In this document: piece by piece, positions 37,966 to 48,430 of the stretch
Position numbering within the stretch: position 1 is the stretch's first letter
Layout: each line of letters opens with the position of its first letter
NCBI RefSeq assembly: GCF_024868665.1
Contig: NC_079912.1
Location: forward strand, 13,208,948 to 13,272,947
Direction: 5' to 3'
DNA length: 64,000 bases
DNA from: Triplophysa rosa
Lineage: Eukaryota > Chordata > Actinopteri > Cypriniformes > Nemacheilidae
Program-made: the position numbers and the translations under genes
The notes under the pieces: model-generated
Database searches by the model: none
Seen by the model: the letters and a program-made list of their open reading frames with translations, nothing else
What the model was told of the DNA's origin: nothing

Positions 37966-40224
37966 CTTCTGAATTCTGCATCTGTGCAAGTTCTCTTTAT
38001 TTATTCTTCTCCCATTTTTCATCTATTCTCTCCCGTCATATTGTTTCACGCTTTTTCTGGTTATTGTCTTTAATCTCTTTAATGTAATAAATTTCCAAAG
38101 AGACTTTATTTTGTGAAGCATAATGCATTGAATGCCAATGTGCTACCTGCTGGTTTCTTTAATCATTTTTGTTAAAAAAAAAAAAAGTGTTTGGTATATA
38201 ATGGACTTTCCTCACTAGCATGGAGACATTTGGCAGACTTCATGTGTTTGGTTTAAGGGCATAAATTTGAGTGGAAAAGACCCATATCTCCTTCAGATCT
38301 CATTGGATTAGAACCCAGAGACAGATGTGCCTCGATGGTGACATACTTCAAAACAACTACATTTCTATGACACTTACTGTAATCTCTGGAAATCTTTTCC
38401 CACCTACGGTTTATTAAACTCCACATTTTCCCCATCAGCTTGACAAATGATGTTTTCAAAGTTGACGCTACTGAGAAATCGCCAGCCCTCATTTTGTGGT
38501 TCATGCTTCAAGTGTTTCAAGTTGGTGATGTTGGCAGGTGTGAAAGATGGGCAGTGGTTTCTTGTCTCCTTTATGGCAGATTGTCACATTTATAAGTGTG
38601 ATCCAGCCTTTCCACTCCCTTCTTAAAACAATACGAATAAAGAGATTGACCCGGAGCCATTCAGGGTTGGTAATCTAAATTAAAATCTGGTGATGGTGTG
38701 CTGAGTTGTATTTGTTCCTCACAAATGGGGGTCAGGAAATAATATGCTGCTGGCTGAAGGATTAAAACAAATGTAAACATCGGATTTGTATTTCTTCATG
38801 AACTGTGAGATACTTTAAGCAGCCACACCTTAAGTATCTGATCGCTGGGGTCTTTACCCTTTGCCAAACCTCAAACCCTTTTTCACACTCAGCTTTTAAA
38901 CAGGATGTGGTTAGTCAAAGGGTTTTGTCTCTGTATAGCGCTGCAAAAAGAGCAAATCAGAGCAATCAGTTTCCTGTATAAAATGAAAGATTTTATTTGC
39001 TGTCGTATTTGTGCCATCTCATTGCGATATTTCCCCACAATGGAAGCCAGGAATACGGGATGTGGTTTGACGGAAACATGACTCAAACTTGCCATAACAA
39101 AAGGGTAAAAAATAAGGGTATTAGAGAACATATTTCAGTTTTGGGATCACAACTTGTAAATGTTAGCATGTGTTTTATCCTGACAGGAGACTTGTATTGC
39201 TTTAAATGACATCATGTTCTTCAGTGGTCCACTGTAAACATTATTTTTGGCTTTCAATAAACGCAAATCAGTTGGATATGCCTTTAACAATATAATGGTT
39301 ATTTTTATGGTAAACTCATAACTGCATCTGAGTTTTATTTTTTTAAATACTTTTTTTTTTAGTTTGTTGTTTAAAGTTGCACAATATTTTGGTACACAAA
39401 ATAGCTTACCAGACCACATTTGAAAGCCTTAAAAAGCTAATTATTTAATATCGTCATGTACTGCAAACATAAAAAGAGTATATATGCAAATATTTAAAGA
39501 GTTATAGTCAATAAAGTTTTTTGAATTACTTTTATTCAAGAACTTTGCTACCTTGTTTGTTTCCCACAAACTGTTAAAGTCCTCAGGCCACCCAAGAGCA
39601 TCATGTATTTCCACTCATCCTCTCTCACCCGAAGGTTTAGACCACCGCCAGTGGTCAGCTGACTGGCCTCTGCTTTTTATTTATAAGTCATATTAATCCT
39701 GACATAAAGCACAAATAAATCTATGGTCGGGTACAAGTATGCTTTGAAGCTTTATACACAACAGAAAGTCTCTACTCTTCCCATAGTGTGTGGATCCAGT
39801 CGAGTTGTTTTCAAAGCCTAAGGAGCTCTCATAACTGTGGAACTTCATTAGGAAGCGGTCCAGTGTCTTCATCTTCGGAGAGCCAGCTGTTCCCTCAGAA
39901 GACATATAGACCTACTTAAAAGTCACTTTACTTTGTTGTAATGAGACACCGTTTTAATACAAAACTAATTATTTGCTAAATATTAGCATAATCAAAAAAG
40001 TGTGTTAACAAGTATGGATGGCAAAGGAGCCTGCACTTCAGTAACAAGTCAAACGTCAATACAAAAATCTGTGTGGATTTACAGAAAGCTTCTTAAAAGC
40101 TACATGTCATTAAATAAAGTTTTATTTATTTATCTTTTTGCCTATATTTGTCTCGTTTCAGTGTTACTCCTTACAGCATTTAAGAGCAAATTTCTGATAC
40201 CGAACTTTTCAATCAGCTGGGGGT
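37966..40224. other. Intergenic stretch
   Basis: No recognised repeat or firm gene. A 70-codon minus-strand frame at 39693-39905, followed by AATAAA (plus-strand TTTATT at 39676-39681), is noted in the findings but not accepted. Confidence 0.5.
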
Positions 40225-40252
40225 GTGGTCATCTTGCGTAATTAAGTTAGGG

Positions 40253-40275
40253 GCTGAGTCAGCACGTCACGTGAC
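40253..40275. promoter_or_regulatory. Adjacent MARE/AP-1 and CLEAR/E-box sites
   Basis: gctgagtcagca (40253-40264) matches 12 of 13 positions of the MAF recognition element and contains AP-1 TGAGTCA. gtcacgtgac (40266-40275) is the exact 10-bp palindrome bound by TFEB/MITF/USF proteins. The two touch within 2 bp. They lie just upstream of a possible first exon, so this may be a promoter. Confidence 0.4.
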
Positions 40276-40289
40276 GGCAGATTCGATTG

Positions 40290-40490
40290 ATAGTTAGTGA
40301 GGTGAAGGTATTTTCACTTTAATTAATCCATATTTTGGAAGTGTTTCGTTTTTCACAGTGTTGTACATAACATTATTCGTCTAGCCTGGTGTAGCCTGGA
40401 ATAAATAACATTCTGACTATAGCGTTTTATTGGAAGTATTGAGACCAAACAGCTGATAATGTTTTAATCTCCTGCCCCAAATAATTTAAG
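40290..40490 (+). other. Possible noncoding first exon of a second + strand gene
   Basis: The stretch ends at a consensus donor (tttaag|gtgagt at 40491) and follows the promoter-like cluster. It has no long open frame, so it would be 5' UTR. The start is estimated. No matching coding exon was found to 64000, so the assignment is weak. Confidence 0.25.
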
Positions 40491-41048
40491 GTGAGTAAAA
40501 CTTTACAATTTTGTGACAAAATCAAAGGGTTGTTTGTATTCGAGACTTACATTTAAAGCACAGTATATTGGAGAAAGGGAGGACGTTTTAGTTAATCTCT
40601 CATTGTTTGTTTGTGCTAGCCATGGCTAGTTGTTGTTTATGAGCTTGATGTTGTGGAGGTGAATGAACTGTCGGCTCTTAGTAGCGCATGTGCGTTGACG
40701 TAGTCTATTTTTTTCACAAATTTAGTAGATTTTTTATGTTATTGTCAACTAAGTTACACTTCTCAGCCAAATTAAAAAACAGTAAGTTTAGTATGGTAGG
40801 ATTACCACAGTGTACAGTCGGGCCCAAATGTTTGAGACCGTAAATCGAAAGCTAAATTTAAATCAGGAATACTTTTAAACAAAGAAATGTTATTATCTAA
40901 AAATGGAATATTTAGAACAACTTTTTCTATGTTACGAAATAAATAAATTAGCCATGTTTTGTTGTTTTCAAATAAGTCATGTTTGCTTGCTTGTTTGTAT
41001 TGAAATGTATCACAAGACACTGTAGCTGTGTCCCAAATGACATACTAT

Positions 41049-41290
41049 CAAAGCTGGACTGCGAAGAAAAATCGGCCCTGGCATTTTTAGGCCCGCATCG
41101 GCCCTCCACCTAATCTGTTGACGGAAATGCATTTGCGTTGCGTGGATTGGTATTTATAATACGTCCGTCTAAGCGGCCAACGCCTCCGTTACGGCCCCAA
41201 ACGTTAGCGGCAAACGCGTCCGTTACGGCCCAATACGTTAGCGGCCCACCGGGAAAACGCCCGGTACGCCAGATGGCCAGCCCGCCCCTG
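41049..41290. mobile_element. hAT-like element, 242 bp, TSD CATACTAT
   Basis: Flanked by catactat at 41041-41048 and 41291-41298. Its right end, reversed, reads caggggcgggctggccatct, the usual start of a hAT family seen in fish and frogs. The left end (caaagctggactgcg) is a decayed match. GC-rich interior, no transposase. Confidence 0.7.
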
Positions 41291-41318
41291 CATACTATGC
41301 ACTCAACCATATACTGTA

Positions 41319-42512
41319 CAGAGGTGGGTAGAGTAGCCAAAATCTTTACTCAAGTAAAAGTACAAGTAACTAGAGAAATTGTTACAAAAGTAAAAGTCAC
41401 TGTTTTAAAAACTACTTGAGTAAAAGTAAAAAAGTATGCAATGAAAAAACTACTCAAGTAGCTAGTTACTTAGTTACTTTGTATCTGATTATATAGGCCT
41501 ACTACATAAAATTAATATTAACGCCAATATTTTAATATTACATTTTAATCAATATTTTTAATTATCATAAGCAGATATCTTTGCAATATACTAGAGAGAC
41601 TAAAGAATAGACAAAAACAGAAGAGACAAGCATTTCTGTAAATTTCATCTAGTCCTGATGTCAATGTAGTTTACACAACTTATTTAGAATAATAGACCAT
41701 GTCAAACTAAAGCATTAACTAAACTCAGAGCATTTCCTAAGATGATCTAGAACATCTGCAGTGCTCTCTTAAATGAAATACACATTTTTGAACAAAGCTC
41801 ATGCTTCTCGTGTTGTGTCACGTGTGTGTTGTGAAACGCTCTTACTTGTAAACAAACAGTAAACAGTGAACCACACGCCCATCAACAAGTTTTCTTCCTT
41901 CTGTTCTTCAAATGTATATTTCTGCAAGCCCACGTCTCTGTGTCTGACAGGTAACGCGCATGTTGCTGTGTCAGACGAACAGGTCGCGCGGGTGCGCGCA
42001 TATGGCGGGCATTTATCATTGCTGGCAAACAATATGACACATTTGCAGTTTTGATTGTATAGATATAGATTCATATCCACTTCATCCAACGCTCTTTGTG
42101 TTCTGCGTTCTGCTACGAAGAGTGAGTAATCCTGCTTCAGATGATTCAGATCGTGCTAAGAACTGAACAAATCATTTGAACTGATTCATTAGCCTATTCA
42201 AATGGTTTTGCCCATTGTTCAATTAATGCTTTCAAAAGAATCGATCACTCGGGAATGCCCGTAAAAGGAGACGACAACCTTGAAATAAGCAACGCGTTTT
42301 AAAAAGCATATTTTAAAAGGAAAGGAACTAAGGAACGTCACGCAATGTAAGTTATGTAACGAAGTAAAAGTACAGATTTTCTATTAGAAATTTACTCAAG
42401 TAAGAGTAAAAGTAAACACTTTTAATTTTACTTAAAAAGTACATATTTTCCAAAATAATGTTACTCAAGTAAATGTAACGAAGTAAATGTAGCGCGTTAC
42501 TACCCACCTCTG
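41319..42512. mobile_element. Non-autonomous hAT (Tol2-type ends), 1194 bp, TSD ATACTGTA
   Basis: Left end cagaggtgggtagagtagcc, right end gcgcgttactacccacctctg, the CAGAGGTG terminus shared with Tol2-like hATs. The subterminal tactcaagtaaaagtac repeats are also typical. A perfect 8-bp duplication atactgta lies at 41311-41318 and 42513-42520. The open frames inside are short and unrelated to a hAT transposase, so it would need help from another element to move. Confidence 0.85.
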
Positions 42513-42828
42513 ATACTGTATAAATTTTAGAAGGGTAGTATCGTCCCAAATACAATACTAAACGGTTTTATACTAACCGGAAGTATATCTGTTTCCCAGA
42601 CGAGCGCAAATGAAGTAAATCGCACGGCACAATGCGTGTGAATAAAATAAAATTGTACAATTAATGTAGTTTTCATCTGTTTTTCCCGGCATTACTTTAG
42701 TCATCATCTGAAGCGTCATCACCCTGCAGGAGAGTTTTGCTCGAGCAGCGTCTGTAAGCCCTGCCTCCCTTCTGCTACGTAAGCGAAACTGCGACCGCTT
42801 AGTGCGTGAAGTGTCCACACAGTTCCAC

Positions 42829-43052
42829 GGTTGTTGCTAGAGGGATACAGCTACGGCCGGAAGTGGTGCAAAATTGCGCCATATAATTACAATAAATTAC
42901 ATTAGCTAACGCTTACACCTACCCCAACCCTAAACCTAACCTTACAATAATAAAAAATATTAATCAACTGTTTTCAGCGTGACCAAAACTATGCAGTATT
43001 GAAGTGCGCATGCCCAGTAGAGAGGTAGCTGTATCCCTTCTAGTCAAAACTC
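42829..43052. mobile_element. Small TIR element, 224 bp, TSD AGTTCCAC
   Basis: The left end ggttgttgctag then agggatacagctac mirrors the right end gtagctgtatcccttctag. The 8 bp agttccac lie at 42821-42828 and 43053-43060; a ninth base also matches. No coding capacity. Confidence 0.7.
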
Positions 43053-43162
43053 AGTTCCACACTTCATATTTTCGGTTGAAAAATGTGAACGCACTACTCG
43101 CACTATTTTAAACTACGAAATGTTGTAGAAGAGTGCATAAGTGCGCGATTTGGGATGCAGCA

Positions 43163-44693
43163 GTGTGTTCACGCCAGCAGTGCATCATTGAAGCCAAAGA
43201 CCTAATAGTAACCATCCCGATGTTTAACACTTAAAAAGTTTGACTGAGAATGTTGATTGAGGAACAAATTATATTTAATTACAAAAAGTGCAACAGGAGC
43301 GTTGCTAAGATGTAAATTATGCAGTAATATGTAAATAAAGATACTGAATCAATTCGTGCTTGAAAGGGTTTATCCTTAATAGTTCTCAATCAAATGATGT
43401 TCGGCAATTGGTGATCATCTGATACTGAGAGTTTTGAACAAGCAATGAATGTAGTCATTTGAACTGTGCATGACTGCTCACATTGACACACAGATTTGTT
43501 TAAGACAAGGACAACATGAGGCTAGCAGAGGTCAGAAAAAGTATATCAACATCCAAGCCATATTCGTACAGAGTTGTGAGGCCAGGAGAAACTTTTGAGG
43601 TGTGACTTTGTGGTCAATAGGTCAACATGAACTTTTTGGTATGAGAGACAAGGTTCTAGCTCCAGTGCATGGTTGTGTAGCAAGAGCATGTGACTTTAGG
43701 GGGTTGTGTATGTTTTGGCAGCTGGCAGTGTGTTTTTTTTTTTTTTAGAACAGTGTCTGGTCAAATGAAGAACCAACAGCACTTCATCCTGCAGGCGAGG
43801 AACAACTGATCTTATCTTTCAAGTAGACAGATTAAGGGTTATTTGTGCGGTCATGCGTATCATTGAGCTGTTTTCTTTTTTGTATTTCTTCTTACCTCAT
43901 TTGTATGGCCTTGAAATAACACATAATGGCAAATAAAAACACTCTTGGTGGATGTGGTGATGTTTCTATTGAATGTAAAATATAAAGGACCGATGGGGGA
44001 ATAATCATTTCTCTCACGCACACGCATGTTTAAAGCCCTCTAGGTAGAAGTGCTTTGTGCTTAAGCTGAAACTCATACTGTGGGTTGTATTTCTTTTACC
44101 ACAGTTTAGCATTATATGTCAAGTCTTGATATAACTGAATAAAAATCTGGCTGGTTTTATAACGATGTTCTTGAACATAAAGTGCACATCTGGATTTTTA
44201 TTTGTGAAACGGGCTCAAAGGGTTTTATTCTGCTTCTAGTTTTTGTGCCTCTTCCAGGGATCGAGACCCCTTGCTTACTCAACTTAGCCTCGCATCGCAG
44301 TTTGTCTCTACACTTGGTCACAGTTAATCTGTCCGCAGGAGAACAGGCGGTTTTAAAGGGCGATGGAATTGTTTTCTCTGGCTGTGTTCTTCCTGAATGC
44401 AAACTCTGGCCAGTGTAAGGCATAGTCCAGTTTTTATTTACAGTGAGTTTGTGTCTTTCAGTAATTTACCTTGACTGTGAAAACAAGACCAGCAAATGAG
44501 AAAAGTACATTTACATTTATGAGTTTGGCAGATCCTTTTATCCATATTTACTTTATTTTTTTAAATTATGCATTGGCTAGCTCTTAAGCCCATGTCCTTG
44601 GATTAAAATACAGTAGTGTCATGCAGATAAAGTTCCATAAAACAGGATTTATAATGCTTACTAGAATAAATAAACTCTTGTTATTAATCAGGC
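43163..44693. other. Unannotated stretch
   Basis: No exon found. An inverted SINE-tail scrap (ggcagatccttttatcca) lies near 44525-44545. Confidence 0.5.
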
Positions 44694-45054
44694 TTAAAGT
44701 TCCAGTGTGTAGTTATTTGGAGGGTTTATTGACAGAAATGCAATATAAAATACATAACTATGTCTTCAGAGGTGTATAAAGACCATACATGATGAAGCGT
44801 TATGTTTTTATTACCTTAGAATGAGCTATTTCTGTCCACATACACCGCGGGTCCCCTTGCATGGGATTCACCATGTTGTTTCTACGGTAGCCCTAAACAG
44901 ACAAACTGCTCTACATGGCCTGTTTCGTAAATATGTTATCTCCTTTGGCAAAGAAGTGAAAACATGACATCTTCATTCTGTGCAGCCTCCAATTCAATGC
45001 AATTCACAGCTTCACCGCTAGATGCCGCTCAATTTCTTGCACTGGACCTTTAAA
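44694..45054. repeat. TIR element with 'ttaaag..cca' ends, copy 2, inverted
   Basis: Left ttaaagttccagtgtgtag mirrors right gcactggacctttaa. The acagcttcaccgctagatgc block is the reverse of gcatctagtggtgaggttg in copy 1 (4682-4944). It abuts the next MITE without spacer. Confidence 0.7.
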
Positions 45055-45345
45055 GGGATAGTTCACCCAAAAATGAAAATTCTGTCATTCACCCTCAAGT
45101 TGCTCTAAACCTGTCTAAATTTCTTTGTTTGAATTCCCACATTCTTTCGTGTTCAACAGTTATGGGGCACCATTAGTGGTTTTTTCCTACTATGGTAGTC
45201 AATGGTCCCCCAGAACTGCTTGGTTACAAATATTTTCAAAATATCTTTCTTTGTCTTTAGCAGAACAAATAAATGTATACCGGTTTGGAACAACTTGAAG
45301 TTGAGTACATGATGCCATATAGAGTTTTCATTTATGAGTGAGTGA
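45053..45345. repeat. Fold-back MITE, copy 9
   Basis: The best-preserved left end in the window, aagggatagttcacccaaaa then atgaaaattctgtcattcac. The right end is decayed. Confidence 0.75.
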
Positions 45346-46888
45346 TCTTGCATTTGAGAGACGAGCAGTAGGACTAAATGTCCAGATAATGGCTTTTTGG
45401 ATGACAGAAATGTTAATGGTTTCTCGAACAATTGCTCTGACAGGCTTAGGAATGTTTTATTGACCTTTTGATAGTAAAATAATTTCATTCATTGCTGTCC
45501 CAACATGTACTGTCAACATGCCACATTCTAAACTGGGCTGTATGTCCTGTAGTTCAGAGGATTACATTTTCTGCACATGTATTACTGTAAAATTTAGTGT
45601 GCTGAATGGAAAGTGTTGTGTTATAAGATGACTGTATGATAGAGTTTGGTAATGGATTGATCCAATGGCTTGACACCTTATGAGGTGGCTGTACACAAAC
45701 TCCATGAATGGGCTTGTTTACTAACCACAAGTGCTTGCACTCACCAAAACCATAACAGCACAGCACACAACAAGGGTGTAGTTGACTTTTTACAGCTTCC
45801 TGGTGGTAAAGAGCTTTCAGCTGCTCAGCACCTGCAGTGCTTTAAGGCTGTAGTGTGTGTTGGCTTGAACTATCTCAGTTTCTCATATATTTTTAAGCTT
45901 TTAAGATTATTCTTTATTAGATGGATGAATTGGCTGTGAAACTTTACTGACAGACTTTCAAATGATTCTGTCAGACTGACTCCGTGCCTTTAGCTTCCAA
46001 GACAAAGTGACAATGGCGTCTGGGCGTGTAGCTCCCTCTGTTCTCGTGTAGCCTTTGCAGACTGTCAAAGCGAATAATAAAAATGGTTGTGTTGGGTGTG
46101 CTGAGGTTTTCCTGCATTTTCATTTCCCATAAATGAAATCCGACAATGTCAAAAACATCTGTCCTAGCTGATCCCCTCCTCCGAGGCCAACCAGAGGCGT
46201 GTTCGGCCTTTTCCCTTTGATTTATTCCTGCACGAAGCACAAAAAACGTAATTGTTTTACATAAGTTAATGTCCTCCGGTATTGAGCTGTTCATCTGGGA
46301 CATGAGGGCCGCCTAGTTACAAGGTTGAAGATGGGACCGAGCGAATTTGATTGGGGTGAGGTCTTTTTGAACAGATCCTGAGAGACACTTGACCGAGTCA
46401 AAGTACACATGGATCAAAAGTTTCACGTGATTCATGTATTCACAAGGTGCAAAAGGATCCCTCAATGCTGAGCTCACGATTAGTCACCTGAAAGCAGGCC
46501 AAGAAGTGAATTGAAGCCAAACTGGTAAATATCCAGATGTTTTTAGGGAGCAGCACAGCTCGAGTGATTTGCCAAGCTATCGGGCAACACTGAACATGTG
46601 TATCTTTGATTTAATAATTAGTTCTAGCGAAAACATGACGGGTGTAATTTATGTGTCAATAACATGTCTTTTTTCTTTAACTTCTGTTGGCTTGATATGT
46701 GCTTGGGTGGGACCTAAGCCTGTAATTTTACTGATAATTTACTTTTCTATTTAATTGCTTTGACTCTGGCATCAAATTTGATGTCTTGCTCTTGGCGCCC
46801 ATTGTAACCCCCTCCCAGTTACAGAATGGTTTTGCCGACAGCAACCTGCGTTTTGCTGCTTGCTGGTGTGTAGGTCTTGGGTGTTTCT

Positions 46889-47040
46889 CTTAAACAAATA
46901 GTCTACCTAAAAATGAAAATTCTGTCATCATTTATTCACCCTCAGATTGTTCCAAACATGTAAACATTTCATATTTCTTGTGAACACAAAGGAAGATATT
47001 TGGAAGAATGTCAGTAACCAAACAGATCTCCCGTAGTATT
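46889..47040. repeat. Fold-back MITE, copy 10, one arm
   Basis: Only the left arm remains: aaatgaaaattctgtcatca then tttattcaccctcagattg and gaagatatttggaagaatgt. It is cut before the centre. Confidence 0.65.
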
Positions 47041-47117
47041 TATTTTCATTTTTAGCCTTTAAGGCAGTGAGTTACATTATTACTTTAATACTATTTATGT
47101 ATTATTTATTACATTAC

Positions 47118-47905
47118 CAGGGTTTGTCCTGGCTCAAAATGAGGCGGAGGTGGTGCCATCCTGATCTTGTACACACACGTAGGCCTTCCGTACTTTTAAG
47201 TGGCTTAACTAAAGTGACTTTGACATATTTAAAGTTCTAATAAAATTAGATGAAAATGACAATTATTAAGTTATATAAATCATTACTTTTATTCAACCAA
47301 ACAGACATTTTTTTAATCAAAGAAATCTTTTTATTATTTTCAAAAAATTAACTTTTCAGCCCACAATAGCCAACTGAATTAACCAGTCTTACTAAATGAG
47401 CAAAGCTCATTCACATCTTGCATTCTCTGTGGTTCATTTTAAATGATTCAATGATCCCTTATATTCGCTAGTGACTGAAAAGTTCAATAGTTTAAATGAA
47501 TCGGTTCAAATGAGTCATTCGAGTCGAGTCGTTCTGAACACAATGTGCGTTCATACTGGCGAACTCGCTGTGTACAGTATAAGCTGATTCAAAGATCCAA
47601 CTGCACAGCTAAAGACACTACAATGATGTACGTCATGTTAATTTAAGAAATTTCAAGAAATTAAACGTACTTGGATGTGAAACAAACTAGCTCTTCTTCT
47701 GCAACTCTTTTTAGCGCCTCGGTGTGCTGACAACGAAACAGCGCCTCCACTGTGGCGTAATACTGCAACTGCAGTTACAAAAGACTTTTAAATGCACGCA
47801 GCATTTCTTGTGAAGACACCAGACATAATTTTGGCGAGAGTCTAAGGCGGCACCACATTTGACGGAGGTGGCCGCCTCCAATTTCTCTATGCCGGAAAAA
47901 CCCTG
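47118..47905. mobile_element. hAT-like element, 788 bp
   Basis: Left cagggtttgtcctggc mirrors right gccggaaaaaccctg. Subterminal ggcggaggtggtgcca mirrors ggcggcaccacatttg. Five bases (attac) match on both sides, fewer than the 8 expected for hAT, so boundaries or flanks may have changed. No transposase. Confidence 0.6.
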
Positions 47906-48231
47906 ATTACTTTATCACTGTTAATACATCAAAACAAGCTTGAATATTATCTGTTTAGTGAAAACTGGTGGTTTCAGTTTCACAGATTGATAGTGATTAT
48001 TGACATTTATGTATTGAATTTATGTACCTTACTACTATTTAAGGTTTTCAGAAATGTTGTTTTTAGCGCAATGTACAGATCAGAGATGCTGCGTTGGGGT
48101 CCAACGTGTTCAATGACGAGACCATTTGCTTTACAATTCTCAAATCTTATATAAATTCTTAGTGGTTTACGGAGTAAATACAAATGTCTAAGTTTAACCA
48201 GATGACAACTTTCATTATGAACAACAGTTTG

Positions 48232-48430
48232 TACATTTATGCATTCGGCAGCCCATTTTATCTAAAGCGACTTACATTGCATTATACTATACATTTGAGT
48301 ATATGCACATGAGTATGTGCAATCCCTGGGATCGAACCCATGACCCTGGGATCGAACCCATGACCCTGGCATCGAACCCATGACCTTGGCATTGCTAACA
48401 CCATGCTCTAACCACTGAACTACAGGAAAG
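48232..48430 (-). repeat. tRNA-derived SINE with triplicated B-box
   Basis: On the minus strand it has an A-box-like tagttcagtggttagagca and B-box ggttcgatgcc-type sequence, then a SINE tail (plus strand catttatgcattcggcagcc). The 20-bp unit ccctgggatcgaacccatga occurs three times in tandem (48324-48343, 48344-48363, 48364-48383); the third copy has one change. Confidence 0.75.

Larger units (their letters stand above)
41024..43162. repeat. Palindromic MITE split by three insertions
   Basis: The left end gctgtgtcccaaatgacata mirrors the right end gtgcgcgatttgggatgcag. Removing the three insertions (41049-41290, 41319-42512, 42829-43052) plus one copy of each target duplication restores a continuous element of roughly 450 bp. 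Confidence 0.7.
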
